Part shown: one piece after another, positions 32,770 through 43,661 of the stretch
Numbering within the stretch: the first letter of the stretch is position 1
Layout of the letters: each line of letters begins with the position of its first letter
Source: Polaromonas sp.
GTDB lineage: Bacteria > Pseudomonadota > Gammaproteobacteria > Burkholderiales > Burkholderiaceae_C
Reading direction: 5' to 3'
Assembly (NCBI RefSeq): GCF_030689685.1
Contig: NZ_JAUYEY010000068.1
Coordinates: forward strand, 1-51,702
Length of the DNA stretch: 51,702 nt
Notes under the pieces: generated by a model
The model's input: the letters and a program-made list of their open reading frames with translations, nothing else
The model's database searches: none
What the model was told of the DNA's origin: nothing
Program-made: the position numbers and the translations under genes

Positions 32770-33213
32770 GAAACGGGAAACAGCGCTGTTCAAGCGACAG
32801 TAGTTACCACAAACTTCGCTACCCGACTGGGACGAGAGCCAGGTGACCGATGCCGACGAACAGGTGGTGATCGCCCACAACTGGGACGAGCTGCGCCGCC
32901 TGATGTGGAACTACGTGGGCATAGTCCGCACCAACAAGCGCCTGGAGCGCGCGGCGCACCGCATCGCGCTGCTGCAGTCGGAAATCGGCGAGTTTTATGC
33001 CAACTTCCGGGTCACACGGGATCTGCTGGAGCTGCGCAACCTGGTGCAGGTGGCCGAATTGATCGTGCGTTCAGCGCAATCGCGCCATGAGAGCCGGGGC
33101 CTGCATTTCAGCCGGGACTATCCGCAGACCGATGCGGTGGCTTTGCCCACGGTGCTGGTGCCAACGTCGGTTCGCCGGGACGACGTTGCAGCGTTTGTTC
33201 AGGCGTCTCGAGT

Positions 33214-34344
33214 CTAAGCTGCGCCAATGCCGGAAATCATTCCCCCCACAGACTGACCAGCCTTTAAAGCCGCAGTAAACGCCAACATCCGGTCAATCGG
33301 CAGTCGCGCGCGCAGACCCAGCGCCGGGTCCACCTGCACTTCGGGGCTCATGGTTTGCAACGCCTGCGCCAGGCCCGCCAAGCCGTTCATCGCCATCCAC
33401 GGGCAATGCGCGCAGCTCTTGCAAGTGGCGCTTTCGCCAGCAGTGGGCGCTTCAATAAAAATCTTGCCGGGGTTGAGTGTGCGCAGCTTGTGCATCATGC
33501 CGTTGTCGGTGGCCACTATGAATTGCTGCGCATCCATCTCGCGCGCTGCTTTCAGAATGCCCGAAGTCGAACCCACCGCGTCGGCCAGTGCGATCACGTC
33601 GGCCGGCGATTCGGGATGCACCAGCACTTTTGCTCTCGGGTGGTCCTTCATCAGCGCCCCGAGTTCAAAGGCTTTGAACTCATCGTGCACGATGCAGCTG
33701 CCGCTCCACATCAGCATGTCGGCGCCGGTCTCAACCTGGATATAGCTGCCCAGGTGTTTGTCCGGCGCCCACAGGATTTTCTGGCCCTGGTCTTTCAGCG
33801 CCCGCACAATGTCCAGTGCGCAGCTGGAGGTCACCAGCCAGTCGGCACGCGCCTTCACGGCGGCGCTGGTATTGGCGTAGACCACCACGGTGCGATCCGG
33901 GTGAGCGTCGCAAAACGCGCTGAATTCGTCGACGGGGCAACCCAGGTCCAGCGAGCAGGTCGCATCGAGGTCGGGCATCAGCACGCGTTTGCCGGGCGAG
34001 AGAATCTTCGCGGTTTCGCCCATGAAACGCACGCCCGAAACCACCAGCGTGGTCGCTGCATGATCCCGGCCGAAACGCGCCATCTCCAGCGAATCACTGA
34101 CCAGCCCGCCGGTTTCCTCGGCGAGGTCCTGCAAGTCCGGGTGCACGTAGTAATGCGACACCATGACCGCGTTGCGCTCTTTGAGCAGGCGGCGGATCTG
34201 GTCCTTGAGCGCCGCACGCTCGCCGGGCGGCGGCTCCACCGGCACCCGCGCCCAGGCGTGGCGGGTTGGGCAGGCCGGCTGTTCAAAGTCGATCCGGACC
34301 AGGGAATGAACAGGGGTTTGCACCTTACTCATCGCTGATGTCAC
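33214..34344 (-). CDS. nadA: Quinolinate synthase
   Basis: A 376-residue NadA, which condenses iminoaspartate with dihydroxyacetone phosphate to quinolinate using a 4Fe-4S cluster. Cluster Cys candidates are in [15 protein letters not shown] (about 130-140), [10 protein letters not shown] (about 172) and the C-terminal [13 protein letters not shown] (about 309-321). Other landmarks: [17 protein letters not shown] near 65 and [25 protein letters not shown] 34344 overlaps the nadC stop by 4 bp (GTGA), the coupling used throughout this window; ATG 34332 is the alternative. Its 3' end meets the end of the nadB remnant (33214-33217 overlap), convergent. With nadB broken, its substrate must come from elsewhere. 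Confidence 0.94.
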   Translation of the reverse strand: MTSAMSKVQTPVHSLVRIDFEQPACPTRHAWARVPVEPPPGERAALKDQIRRLLKERNAVMVSHYYVHPDLQDLAEETGGLVSDSLEMARFGRDHAATTLVVSGVRFMGETAKILSPGKRVLMPDLDATCSLDLGCPVDEFSAFCDAHPDRTVVVYANTSAAVKARADWLVTSSCALDIVRALKDQGQKILWAPDKHLGSYIQVETGADMLMWSGSCIVHDEFKAFELGALMKDHPRAKVLVHPESPADVIALADAVGSTSGILKAAREMDAQQFIVATDNGMMHKLRTLNPGKIFIEAPTAGESATCKSCAHCPWMAMNGLAGLAQALQTMSPEVQVDPALGLRARLPIDRMLAFTAALKAGQSVGGMISGIGAA

Positions 34345-35213
34345 AGTTGCTGAAAACGCATGGAAAAATCAACCGCTTTGATGTCTTTGGTCAGGGCGCC
34401 AATCGAGATGCGGTCCACCCCGGTGGCGGCAATGCCGGCCACCGTGTCCAGCCCGACGCCGCCCGAGACTTCCAGAATCGCTCGGCCCGCCGTGATGCGC
34501 ACCGCTTCACGCAGCTGGGCCAGGTCCATGTTGTCCAGCAGAATCATTTTTGCACCGGCATCGAGCGCCTCCTGCAACTGGGCCAAGGTTTCGACTTCGA
34601 TCTCGACAAAAACCGCCTGGCTTGCCACCTGGGCGGCGCGCTGCAAAACCGCTGCAATGCCGCTGGCGGCCGCAATGTGATTTTCCTTGATCAGCACGGC
34701 GTCGTAGAGACCGATGCGGTGGTTGCTGCCGCCGCCGCAGCGCACCGCGTACTTTTGCGCCAGCCGCAGGCCGGGCAGGGTTTTGCGGGTGTCGATAATT
34801 TTGGCGCGGTTGCCCGGCACGGCTTGCACCGCCTGCACATAGGCCGCAGTTTGCGAGGCAACGGCACTGAGCAACTGCAGAAAATTGAGCAAGGTGCGCT
34901 CGGCACTGAGCAGCGCGCGCGACTGTCCGGTGATCTCGACAATGCCCTGGTTGGCACTACAGCGCTGGCCATCAGCCACATGCCAGACCAGGCGGGCCTG
35001 CGGGTCCAGCCGCAACATGGCTGCTTCCACCCAGGGCCGGCCGCAAATCACGGCCGCCTCGCGCGCAAGTATCCGGGCGTGGCTGCGCGCTTCAGGGTCA
35101 ACCAGGCCAGCGGTGAGGTCACCCGTGCCGATGTCTTCATCCAGTGCACGGCTGGCATCGGCCAGGGCCAGCGCAGCTACGCTGGCAGCAGAAAAATCAA
35201 ATACGGCATTCAT
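34341..35213 (-). CDS. nadC: Nicotinate-nucleotide pyrophosphorylase (carboxylating)
   Basis: A 290-residue type II phosphoribosyltransferase converting quinolinate to nicotinate mononucleotide. Landmarks: [15 protein letters not shown] near 26, [20 protein letters not shown] near 48, [17 protein letters not shown] near 110, [18 protein letters not shown] [20 protein letters not shown] near 136 and [17 protein letters not shown] near 160. [27 protein letters not shown] is at the C-terminal end. It sits upstream of nadA with a 4-bp overlap. The leader (35214-35456) contains a perfect palindrome GGCTTGCAAGCC at 35240-35251 that could be an operator. Confidence 0.94.
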   Translation of the reverse strand: MNAVFDFSAASVAALALADASRALDEDIGTGDLTAGLVDPEARSHARILAREAAVICGRPWVEAAMLRLDPQARLVWHVADGQRCSANQGIVEITGQSRALLSAERTLLNFLQLLSAVASQTAAYVQAVQAVPGNRAKIIDTRKTLPGLRLAQKYAVRCGGGSNHRIGLYDAVLIKENHIAAASGIAAVLQRAAQVASQAVFVEIEVETLAQLQEALDAGAKMILLDNMDLAQLREAVRITAGRAILEVSGGVGLDTVAGIAATGVDRISIGALTKDIKAVDFSMRFQQL

Positions 35214-35456
35214 TCATCGGTTCCGGGGAAATGAGGGAGGGCTTGCAAGCCGGCAAGCATAGCGGCTTCGCGGCAAGCACACGGGTTAGCACACTACCGG
35301 CATGGCGACGACAGAGGCGCCACAGTTTGTCTGGCCGCCGCTTGCCCGTCCATCTGCATGGATGTAAAAATGCACAAAACTCCGCTCAAATTATGATCGT
35401 CACTTTCGCATGAAATTCTCTTCGGACGGGCTTGCTCCCTTCTCTGAGGCACAACA
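35214..35456. other. Intergenic region between nadC and the restriction locus
   Basis: A 243-bp gap shared by divergent genes. It holds the palindrome GGCTTGCAAGCC (35240-35251) 27 bp before nadC, and GGCAAGCA motifs at 35252 and 35273. Nearer the restriction locus no palindrome stands out. No gene was found. Confidence 0.4.
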
Positions 35457-36497
35457 ATGACCGTCAACAGCCGGCCCAACCCGCTCGAGTTCAGCGAAGC
35501 CGATACGTGCCGCGAGTTCGTTACGCCCGCCATTCAGGCTGCGGGCTGGGGTGACGCCCCTTTCGAGATTGCTGAGCAACGCAGCTTTACCGATGGCCGC
35601 ATCGTGCTCACTGGCCGTAGCGCAAAACGACGCGAAGGCAAGCGTGCCGACTACCTCCTCCGTTATCGCCGCGACCTGACGCTGGCCGTGGTCGAAGCCA
35701 AGCCATTGCCTTATCTGCTGGTGAACATGAACCTGCTGCTGCACGGTTTGGAGTCACCCGACATCGACCCCGGCAACGCGCTGCGTTTTCCGCTTAAGGA
35801 GATTGGCGACCGTGAGCGGGTGGACGGGATTTTGTCCAACCCACCGTTTGACGGGGAAGAAGAACGCGGAATATTGGGCAACTTTCCGGACGACAAGCAG
35901 ACGGCTGAAACCGCGCTGCTGTTCCTGCAACTCATCATGCGCAAGCTACGGCGGCCTGGACTCCCCTCGCCCTCTGGGAGAGGGGCAGGGGGTGAGGGCG
36001 GGCGCGCGGCCGTCGTCGTCCCCAACGGCACCTTGTTTGCTGAAGGCATCTGCGGCCGCATCAAGCAAGAACTATTGACCGAGTTCAACCTGCACACCAT
36101 CGTGCGCCTGCCCAACGGCGTGTTTGCACCGTACACCAACATCCCCAGCAACCTGCTGTTCTTTGACCGCAACGGCCCCACCAAAGACGTTTGGTTTTAC
36201 GAGCAGCCCTTGCCCGAAGGCCGCAAGAACTACACCAAGACCCAGCCTTTGCAGTTTGAAGAATTCGCTCCGCTGGTGGCTTGGTGGAGCGACCGCAAAG
36301 AAAACGCACAGGCGTGGAAAGTACCTGCCGCTGAAATTCTGGCGAACGGCTGCAACCCCGACCGCAAGAACCCCACCGCCAAACAAGACATCACCCACCT
36401 GCCACCGGGGCAATTGGTAGAAAGCATTCTTGCCAAAGAGCGGCAGATCATTGAGATCATGGAACGGGTGCAGGCGCTTTTGAAGGAGCCGCTATGA
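35457..36497 (+). pseudogene. hsdR'-'hsdM fusion from a decayed type I restriction system
   Basis: The frame is open for 346 residues but is a chimera. Residues 1-82 (NPLEFSEADTCREFVTP, then KRADYLLRYRRDLTLAVVEAK) are the N-terminus of HsdR, including its D...ExK nuclease signature. From residue 83 (PLPYLLVNMNLLLHGLESPD) it is the C-terminal half of HsdM, including methylase motif IV NPPF (128-131), VVPNGTLF, TIVRLPNGVFAPYT and the C-terminal helix region. The SAM-binding motif I and the HsdR helicase are gone, so neither activity is expected. A family B repeat encodes LPSPSGRGAGGEG (169-181). The stop overlaps the next gene by 4 bp (ATGA). The likely origin is a deletion joining hsdR to hsdM at a shared AK-PLPYLL-type sequence, since both are normally adjacent. 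Confidence 0.8.
35961..36000 (+). repeat. Family B repeat (copy 3) inside the hsdM remnant
   Basis: It reads CTCCCCTCGCCCTCTGGGAG, then AGGGGCAGGGGGTGAGGGCG. It has the same CCCTCGCCC...GGGAGAGGGG hairpin as the copy at 32653-32690. It is in frame and inserted between the methylase motif region and VVVPNGTLF. Confidence 0.7.
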
Positions 36498-37768
36498 ACA
36501 AGAAGTCCAACACCAAGCCAATTGCGGCCGCAACCTCGCTGCGCTTGCGTGCCCCCGCAGTGCGTGAAAAGGCCACGCTGCCCGCTGGCTATGAAGCCGT
36601 TCACATCGGCATCGTTGACCTGTTGCAAGCAGCGCGAGCCCAAGCTGCCCGCAGTGTCAATGCACTGATGACCGCCAGCTATTGGGAGATTGGTCGCCGC
36701 ATCGTTGAGGCGGAACAAAAAGGCAAACGCAGGGCCGAATACGGTGAGCAGTTGATTGAACGGCTGGCTGATGACCTCAGCGGCCAGTTTGGACGTGGGT
36801 TCAGCCGACAAAACTTGTGGCAGATTCGCTCGTTCTTCTTGAACTGGCCGCCTGAAACAATTCTCCAGACACCGTCTGGAGAATCCTCAAAACTCCCGAC
36901 ACTGTCTGGAAAATCGCAAAAATTGCAGGCAGCGCCTGCACTATCGCAGAGCGTGAGCGAAGCCCCCGCAAGCCTTGCCGCCATCGCCAGCCGCTTTCCC
37001 CTCCCGTGGTCGGCCTACGTGCGCCTGTTGTCTGTCAAGAGCAGCCATGCCCGGCGCTTCTACGAAACCGAAGCCTTGCGCGGCGGCTGGAGCGTGCGCT
37101 AGCTGGACCGCCAGATCGGCAGCCAGTTTTACGAACGCACCGCGTTGTCACGCAACAAGGCCGCCATGCTCACCAAAGGCGCGGCCGCCCAACCGGAAGA
37201 CGCGATCACGCCGGACGAAGCGATTAAAGACCCCTACGTGCTGGAGTTTCTGAACCTCAAGGACGAATACTCCGAAGCCGAACTGGAAGAAGCGCTGATC
37301 CACCGGCTGCAAGATTTTCTGCTCGAACTCGGCGACGACTTTGCCTTCATCGGGCGGCAAAAGCGCCTGCGCCTTGACGACACATGGTTCCGTGTTGACC
37401 TGGTGTTCTTTCACCGGCGCTTGCGCTGTCTGGTCATCGTTGACCTGAAGGTCGGCAAGTTCAGCTATGCCGATGCCGGGCAGATGCACCTGTACCTGAA
37501 CTACGCCAAGGCCAACTGGATGCGCGAGGGCGAAAACCCGCCAGTGGGTTTGATCCTGTGCAGCCAAAAGGGCAGCGCCGAAGCGCACTACGCGCTGGAA
37601 GGTTTGTCCAACAAGGTGCTGGCTGCCGAATACCAAACCGTGCTGCCCAGCGAAAAAGTGATCGCCGAGGAGCTGACCCACACCACGCGCCTGCTGGAAG
37701 AACGCAAGGCCAGCAAGTCGGTGCGCAGCAGGAAGAGTGCCAAAGGCAGCGGCAAGGGGGGCGCATGA
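36494..37768 (+). pseudogene. DUF1016 (YhcG-type) PD-(D/E)xK nuclease gene broken by an amber codon
   Basis: One reading frame of 425 codons is interrupted by TAG at 37100-37102. Before it, the DUF1016 N-terminal part (TASYWEIGRRIVEAEQKG, ADDLSGQFGRGFSRQNLWQI, PLPWSAYVRLL) is intact; after it, LDRQIGSQFYERTALSRNKA continues without a shift. The C-terminal nuclease domain, with RVDLVFFHRRLRCLVIVDLK (D...D-L-K), is also intact. Family members read RQLDRQI at this point, so a CAG-to-TAG transition explains the stop. A downstream restart (37145, ATG within SRNKAAM region, or 37169) could make the nuclease half. Residues near 123-150 are a linker coded by small palindromes (36860-36884 and following). 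It overlaps hsdS' by 4 bp. Confidence 0.8.
36860..36950. repeat. Palindromes in the DUF1016 linker
   Basis: A perfect hairpin has arms ATTCTCCAGAC and GTCTGGAGAAT (36860-36870, 36874-36884). It is followed by a diverged copy (ACACTGTCTGGAAAATCGC) and a GCAGGC-AGC-GCCTGC stem. The encoded peptide (ILQTPSGESSKL, then LSGKSQKLQAAPAL) is low complexity and variable in the family. Confidence 0.55.
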
Positions 37769-37914
37769 GCAAGCCGTGGCCGCGTGTGAAACTGGGAGAG
37801 GTGCTGTCTCACCGTAAGGAGTTCATCACCATTGATGACTCACAGCTATATACAAGACCCCGTGTACAGCTTCATGCTCAGGGGATAGTAAAGCGGGAAG
37901 CGTGGTGGGTGTGA
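37765..37914 (+). pseudogene. hsdS (type I specificity subunit) 5' stub
   Basis: The ATG overlaps the DUF1016 stop (ATGA). The 49 codons give MSKPWPRVKLGEVLSHRKEF, then ITIDDSQLYTRPRVQLHAQG, the opening of the first target-recognition domain of HsdS, and then end at TGA after KREAWWV. The rest of the specificity subunit is missing, so the remnant cannot recognise DNA. Confidence 0.75.
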
Positions 37915-38082
37915 TGAACCAGTTTGCGTATCTGGCCGAGGGCTACCGCGAATATCTTGGGGCACACGACCTGCTGATTCCGTTTCTACATCATTCATGA
38001 ACGCGAAGGCGAAGAGGGCGACAGTACAGACGTACGGCTAGCGAAGCCGACAAAGTGCACGGATGATTTAGAAATGGAATGA
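37915..38082 (+). pseudogene. Unrecognised coding remnant, apparently frameshifted
   Basis: In one frame VVGVMNQFAYLAEGYREYLG, then AHDLLIPFLHHS ends at a stop near 38001; shifting by one base after IPF continues YIIHEREGEEGDSTDVRLAK and ends at TGA 38080-38082. This reads like a frameshifted piece of a larger protein that I do not recognise. The final bases TAGAAATGGAATGA (38069-38082) match 127-140 beside the IS630-type end, so an old insertion may mark this edge. Confidence 0.4.
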
Positions 38083-38242
38083 CGCTTTCGCTGAAGCTGG
38101 CCGGTACCCCTTGCAGTCCGCTGTATAAGCGCAGCATCAGCCCTGATCGTCAACTCAAAGCCGTCGTCAATCAGTGGCAATAGCAGCGGGGGAATAGCAG
38201 CGGGGGAGTTGGCGGTGCCGCCGGGTGCATTAGAATGCAATT

Positions 38243-38337
38243 GCTCCGGGGTGCTGCCCGACCATGTTGGTCGGGTAGCTGAGATGGTCAATCCAAACCC
38301 GTGAACTTGAATCGGTTCGTACCGACGTAAGAAGAGC
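38243..38337 (+). promoter_or_regulatory. TPP riboswitch (THI element) upstream of thiC
   Basis: The conserved THI-box parts are in order: GGGGTGC (38248-38254), the stem CCCGACCATGTTGGTCGGG, GCTGAGAT, AACCCGTGAACTTGAATC and CGTACCGACGTAAGAAGAGC. A short P1 stem pairs GCTC (38243-38246) with GAGC (38334-38337). It should sense thiamine pyrophosphate and repress the thi genes when it is plentiful. Confidence 0.92.
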
Positions 38338-40347
<2,010 letters not shown>

Positions 40348-40375
40348 AGCAACGCTGACAAAGGCAGACACATCC

Positions 40376-41446
40376 ATGCATATTGGTATCGCAGGCGCAG
40401 GTTTGCTCGGGCGGCTGCTGGCCTTCGAGTTGGCCAAAGGCGGCCATTCGGTGGAGGTATTTGACCCCGCACCTGGCCCGCTGCCGCCTGCCTCACAGCA
40501 AACGCCCTATGCCGCAGGCTGGACCGCAGCCGGCATGCTCAGCCCGACTGCCGAGCTGGAGTCGGCTGATGAAAACGTCTTTGCGCTGGGCCTGCGTTCG
40601 CTGGAACTCTGGCCCGCCATCGTGGCCTCCCTCGGCATGCCGGTCGAGTTGCACCGGCGCGGCAGTCTGCTGCTGGCGCATCGCGGCGATGAAGGTGCAG
40701 CGCGGCGCGTGGTGGACCTGCTGAAACACAAGGCACCTGCCGGCCATGCGCCGCAAATGCTGGACGCAGTTGCCCTGGGCGAGCTGGAGCCGGCGCTCCA
40801 CGGCGCGGTGCACGCCTGGTTGCTGCCCCACGAGGGACAGATTCACAGCGTACAGGCCATGACAGCGCTGGCCCATGCAGCAGATGCAGCAGGCACACGT
40901 TTTCACTGGGGTATCACCGTCACCCGCCTGCAGGCCGGTGAAATTCACACGACGCAAACGCTGCGAAAGTTCGACTGTGTGTTCGATGTACGCGGCACCG
41001 GCGCACGGCCTAAACCGGCGGTCAACGGGCAAGACGATGGGTTCACGCCGCAGGTGCGGGGCGTGCGTGGTGAGATCCTCTGGCTGCATGCGCCCGGTGT
41101 GGTGCTGCAGCGCCCGGTGCGCCTGCTGCACCCGCGCCACCGCGTCTACCTGGTGCCGCGCGAAGGCGGGCATATCGTGGTCGGCGCCAGCGAGATCGAA
41201 AGCGAAGACCGCTCGCCAGTCTCGTTGCGCAGCACGGTTGAGCTGCTGGCCGCCGCGCACAGCATCATTCCTGAATTGGCCGAGGCGCGCGTGATTCATT
41301 CTGAAACCAATCTGCGCCCCGCGCTGCCTGACAATCTGCCGCGCGTGGAACAGGCCCCCGGTCTGGTACGCATCAACGGACTGTTTCGCCACGGCTGGCT
41401 GATCGCGCCGGCGCTGGTCGAACAAACCCTGAAAAATCTGACATGA
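40376..41446 (+). CDS. thiO: Glycine oxidase-like FAD enzyme ThiO
   Basis: A 356-residue FAD-dependent oxidoreductase. The Rossmann GAGLLGRLLAFELAKGG lies at residues 6-22 (GxGxxG). Later landmarks are EGQIHSVQAMTALAHAA near 155 and the C-terminal RVYLVPREGGHIVVGAS, with FRHGWLIAPALVEQ close to the end. ThiO oxidises glycine to the imine used by ThiG for the thiazole ring. Its stop overlaps the thiS start by 4 bp. Confidence 0.92.
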   Translation: MHIGIAGAGLLGRLLAFELAKGGHSVEVFDPAPGPLPPASQQTPYAAGWTAAGMLSPTAELESADENVFALGLRSLELWPAIVASLGMPVELHRRGSLLLAHRGDEGAARRVVDLLKHKAPAGHAPQMLDAVALGELEPALHGAVHAWLLPHEGQIHSVQAMTALAHAADAAGTRFHWGITVTRLQAGEIHTTQTLRKFDCVFDVRGTGARPKPAVNGQDDGFTPQVRGVRGEILWLHAPGVVLQRPVRLLHPRHRVYLVPREGGHIVVGASEIESEDRSPVSLRSTVELLAAAHSIIPELAEARVIHSETNLRPALPDNLPRVEQAPGLVRINGLFRHGWLIAPALVEQTLKNLT

Positions 41447-41652
41447 CACTGATCAACATCACTCTCAACGGCGAGCTGCGGCAAGTCCCGGCGGACAGCA
41501 GCTTGGCCGAAGCGCTGGCGGGCAGTGGCCAGCCCGCTCAGTCTTTCGCGAGCGCCATCAATGGCGAGTTCGTCGCACGCGATGCGCGCGCGCAAACCGT
41601 GCTGGCCGACGGTGACGCGATTTTCACTTTCCAGGCCATCACAGGAGGCTGA
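41443..41652 (+). CDS. thiS: Sulfur carrier protein ThiS
   Basis: A 69-residue ubiquitin-fold protein ending in the required Gly-Gly (FTFQAITGG). ThiF-like adenylation and sulfur transfer make its C-terminal thiocarboxylate, which donates sulfur to the thiazole ring in ThiG. It overlaps thiO by 4 bp (ATGA) and is followed one base later by the thiG start, whose AGGAGG lies in the thiS stop region. No thiF gene is in this run. Confidence 0.92.
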   Translation: MTLINITLNGELRQVPADSSLAEALAGSGQPAQSFASAINGEFVARDARAQTVLADGDAIFTFQAITGG

Positions 41653-41653
41653 C

Positions 41654-42436
41654 ATGGGTTTTCAGATTGCAGACGTGACGCTGAACAGCCGATTTTTCCT
41701 CGGCACCGCCAGCTACCCCTCGCCGCAGATTTTGCAGGAGGCGATTGCGGCCTCGGGCGCCGAGGTTGTCACCGTCGGGCTCAAGCGCCAGATGGCGGCC
41801 GGCGGCGCCAGCACGCAAAATGACTTTTACGCCATGATCCGCAGCAGCGGCGCCCGCCTGCTGCCCAACACCGCCGGCTGCCGCAGCGCGCGCGAAGCCG
41901 TGACCATGTCGCAGATGGCGCGCGAGCTGTTCGGTACGCACTGGATCAAGCTCGAAGTGGTGGGTGATGAACACACGCTGCAGCCGGATCCGTTTGAACT
42001 GGTCACCGCCGCGACCGAGCTGGCGCGTGATGGCTTTGAAGTGTTTCCCTACTGCACCGACGACCTGGTCAGCTGCCAGCGGCTGCTGGACGCCGGTTGC
42101 CGCATCCTGATGCCCTGGGGCGCACCGATTGGCTCGGGCCAGGGCCTGCGCAACCCGCATGCGCTGCGCACCCTGCGCGCGCGCCTGCCCGGCGTGCCGC
42201 TGATCGTGGACGCCGGCATCGGCTCGCCGGCCGACGCGGTGCAGGCGATGGAGCTGGGTTTTGATGCGGTGCTGCTGAACTCGGCCGTAGCCCACGCGCG
42301 CGACCCGGTGCAGATGGCACGCGCTTTCAAGCTTGGCATCGAGTCCGGGCGACTGGCTTGGGAGGCCGGCATCATGGCCCAGCAGGACATGGCGGTCGCC
42401 TCGACCCCGGTCACCGGACGGCCGTTCATCCTATGA
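41654..42436 (+). CDS. thiG: Thiazole synthase ThiG
   Basis: A 260-residue TIM-barrel enzyme. Landmarks: [20 protein letters not shown] near 12, [20 protein letters not shown] near 75, [17 protein letters not shown] near 97 (active Lys in IKLEV), [20 protein letters not shown] near 130, [19 protein letters not shown] near 180-198 and the C-terminal [11 protein letters not shown]. It makes the thiazole moiety. AGGAGG precedes the start. The stop overlaps the next gene by 4 bp. Confidence 0.96.
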   Translation: MGFQIADVTLNSRFFLGTASYPSPQILQEAIAASGAEVVTVGLKRQMAAGGASTQNDFYAMIRSSGARLLPNTAGCRSAREAVTMSQMARELFGTHWIKLEVVGDEHTLQPDPFELVTAATELARDGFEVFPYCTDDLVSCQRLLDAGCRILMPWGAPIGSGQGLRNPHALRTLRARLPGVPLIVDAGIGSPADAVQAMELGFDAVLLNSAVAHARDPVQMARAFKLGIESGRLAWEAGIMAQQDMAVASTPVTGRPFIL

Positions 42437-43647
42437 CCGACCCAGCCAACACCGCGCAGGTCTGGACCATGCCCGGCCATGCGAAAGAGCTGGAACGGCT
42501 GCGGCAGACGTGCAAGGAGCGACTGCTGCCAGACCCCGCCCTGCTCTGCGTCAACCGCAGCGAGGCCGCCGCCCTGCTGGGCATGGCCCCGCTGGCCACC
42601 CGTGACACTGTCGAGCAGGCTGCCAAAGCTTTGCGGGCATGGGCTTGCCAGGCCGTCGTGATCACCGGCGGCGATGACGCCGACTATGCCGACACCCCGC
42701 ATGCCAGCGGCTGGCTTGATCTGCCAGGGCTTGCCGCGCCGCCCAGCACCGACACGGGCACCGTCTTCGCCACCAGCGCGGCCGCAGCGCTGGCACGCGG
42801 TTTTGTTGCGATAGAGGCCATCATCCTGGCCAAGATGGCAAGGGCCGATGCACTGCGCCACGGCGCTGCAGCAGACCCGCTGCAGCCACGCGCCGACTTC
42901 GCACAGCACAGCGGCAACCTGCCGCACTTCAACTTGCCGGTCTCAACAACCGTCAGCGGCTTTGCCGCGCTCAGTAACGCGGACCTGGGCCTGTATGCGG
43001 TGGTGGACAGTGCCGCCTGGGTCGAACGGGTCGTCGCAGCCGGGGTGCACACGGTGCAGTTGCGCATCAAGGATGCAGAGCGGCCGGAGCAGCGCGAGCA
43101 TGTCCGGCAGCAAGTGCGCCAGAGCATCGCCGCGGCCGTTGCGGCCGGCGCGCAACTTTTCATCAACGACCACTGGCACATCGCCATTGAAGAAGGCGCT
43201 TACGGCGTGCACCTGGGGCAGGAAGATCTGCACATCGCCGATCTGGCCGCAATTGCCAAGGCCGGCCTGCGGCTGGGCATCAGCACCCACGCTTACTGGG
43301 AAGTTTGCCGCGCCTGGGCACTGCAGCCCAGCTACATCGCCTGCGGCCCTATTCATCCCACGCAGGCCAAGGCCATGCCCTGGATCCCCCAAGGCAATGA
43401 CAACCTGGCATATTGGTGCAAGCTGCTGCCAACCCCCGTGGTGGGCATTGCCGGCATGGACGTGGCACGAACCGAGCAGGCGGCACAGTGTGGTGTGGCC
43501 GGTGTGGCGGTGATCAGTGCCATCACCGCAGCCGCTTCGCCGGAAACGGCAATCACGCAGTTGCAACAAGCCGTGCAGCGCGGCAAGAGCCGGCCACCGT
43601 CCGCCGCGCCCCTTCTGCCAAAATCCACCCTTTCACCCACTGTTTGA
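42433..43647 (+). CDS. thiE: Thiamine-phosphate synthase ThiE with an N-terminal ThiD-like half domain
   Basis: A 404-residue fusion. Residues about 1-150 resemble the C-terminal half of HMP-P kinase ThiD ([66 protein letters not shown]). The N-terminal substrate-binding half is missing and the anion-hole GTGC is replaced by DTGTVFA, so kinase activity is unlikely. From about 180 a complete ThiE follows: [62 protein letters not shown] and VVGIAGM. ThiE couples HMP-PP and THZ-P. It begins 4 bp inside thiG. The ThiD half may be regulatory or structural, or work with a partner ThiD. Confidence 0.85.
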   Translation: MTDPANTAQVWTMPGHAKELERLRQTCKERLLPDPALLCVNRSEAAALLGMAPLATRDTVEQAAKALRAWACQAVVITGGDDADYADTPHASGWLDLPGLAAPPSTDTGTVFATSAAAALARGFVAIEAIILAKMARADALRHGAAADPLQPRADFAQHSGNLPHFNLPVSTTVSGFAALSNADLGLYAVVDSAAWVERVVAAGVHTVQLRIKDAERPEQREHVRQQVRQSIAAAVAAGAQLFINDHWHIAIEEGAYGVHLGQEDLHIADLAAIAKAGLRLGISTHAYWEVCRAWALQPSYIACGPIHPTQAKAMPWIPQGNDNLAYWCKLLPTPVVGIAGMDVARTEQAAQCGVAGVAVISAITAAASPETAITQLQQAVQRGKSRPPSAAPLLPKSTLSPTV

Positions 43648-43661
43648 CGACGGAAGGCCCC

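Larger units (their letters stand above)
32472..33217 (+). pseudogene. nadB: nadB (L-aspartate oxidase) remnant, internally deleted
   Basis: Two pieces of NadB survive in different frames. The N-terminal piece (32472-32557) reads LAKGTLADGASGWVQGGIAA then VLAQGDAG, the FAD/dinucleotide-binding 'GG.SxxAQGG' region of aspartate oxidase. The C-terminal piece (about 32819-33217) reads [20 protein letters not shown] and continues through [34 protein letters not shown] and [11 protein letters not shown] to the stop at 33215-33217. The start, the middle (a protein of this family is about 530 aa) and the reading frame are lost; the gap holds repeats A5, B2 and B4. NadB normally oxidises aspartate to iminoaspartate for quinolinate synthase NadA, which is next door and intact. 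Confidence 0.85.

Noticed and set aside
32843..33217. A stand-alone 124-aa gene starting at GTG 32843
   Set aside because: It is the C-terminal domain of aspartate oxidase with homology extending upstream of that codon, so it is a fragment rather than a complete gene.
35457..38082. A functional type I restriction-modification system
   Set aside because: The HsdM SAM motif and the HsdR helicase are absent, DUF1016 has an in-frame stop and HsdS ends after 49 codons.
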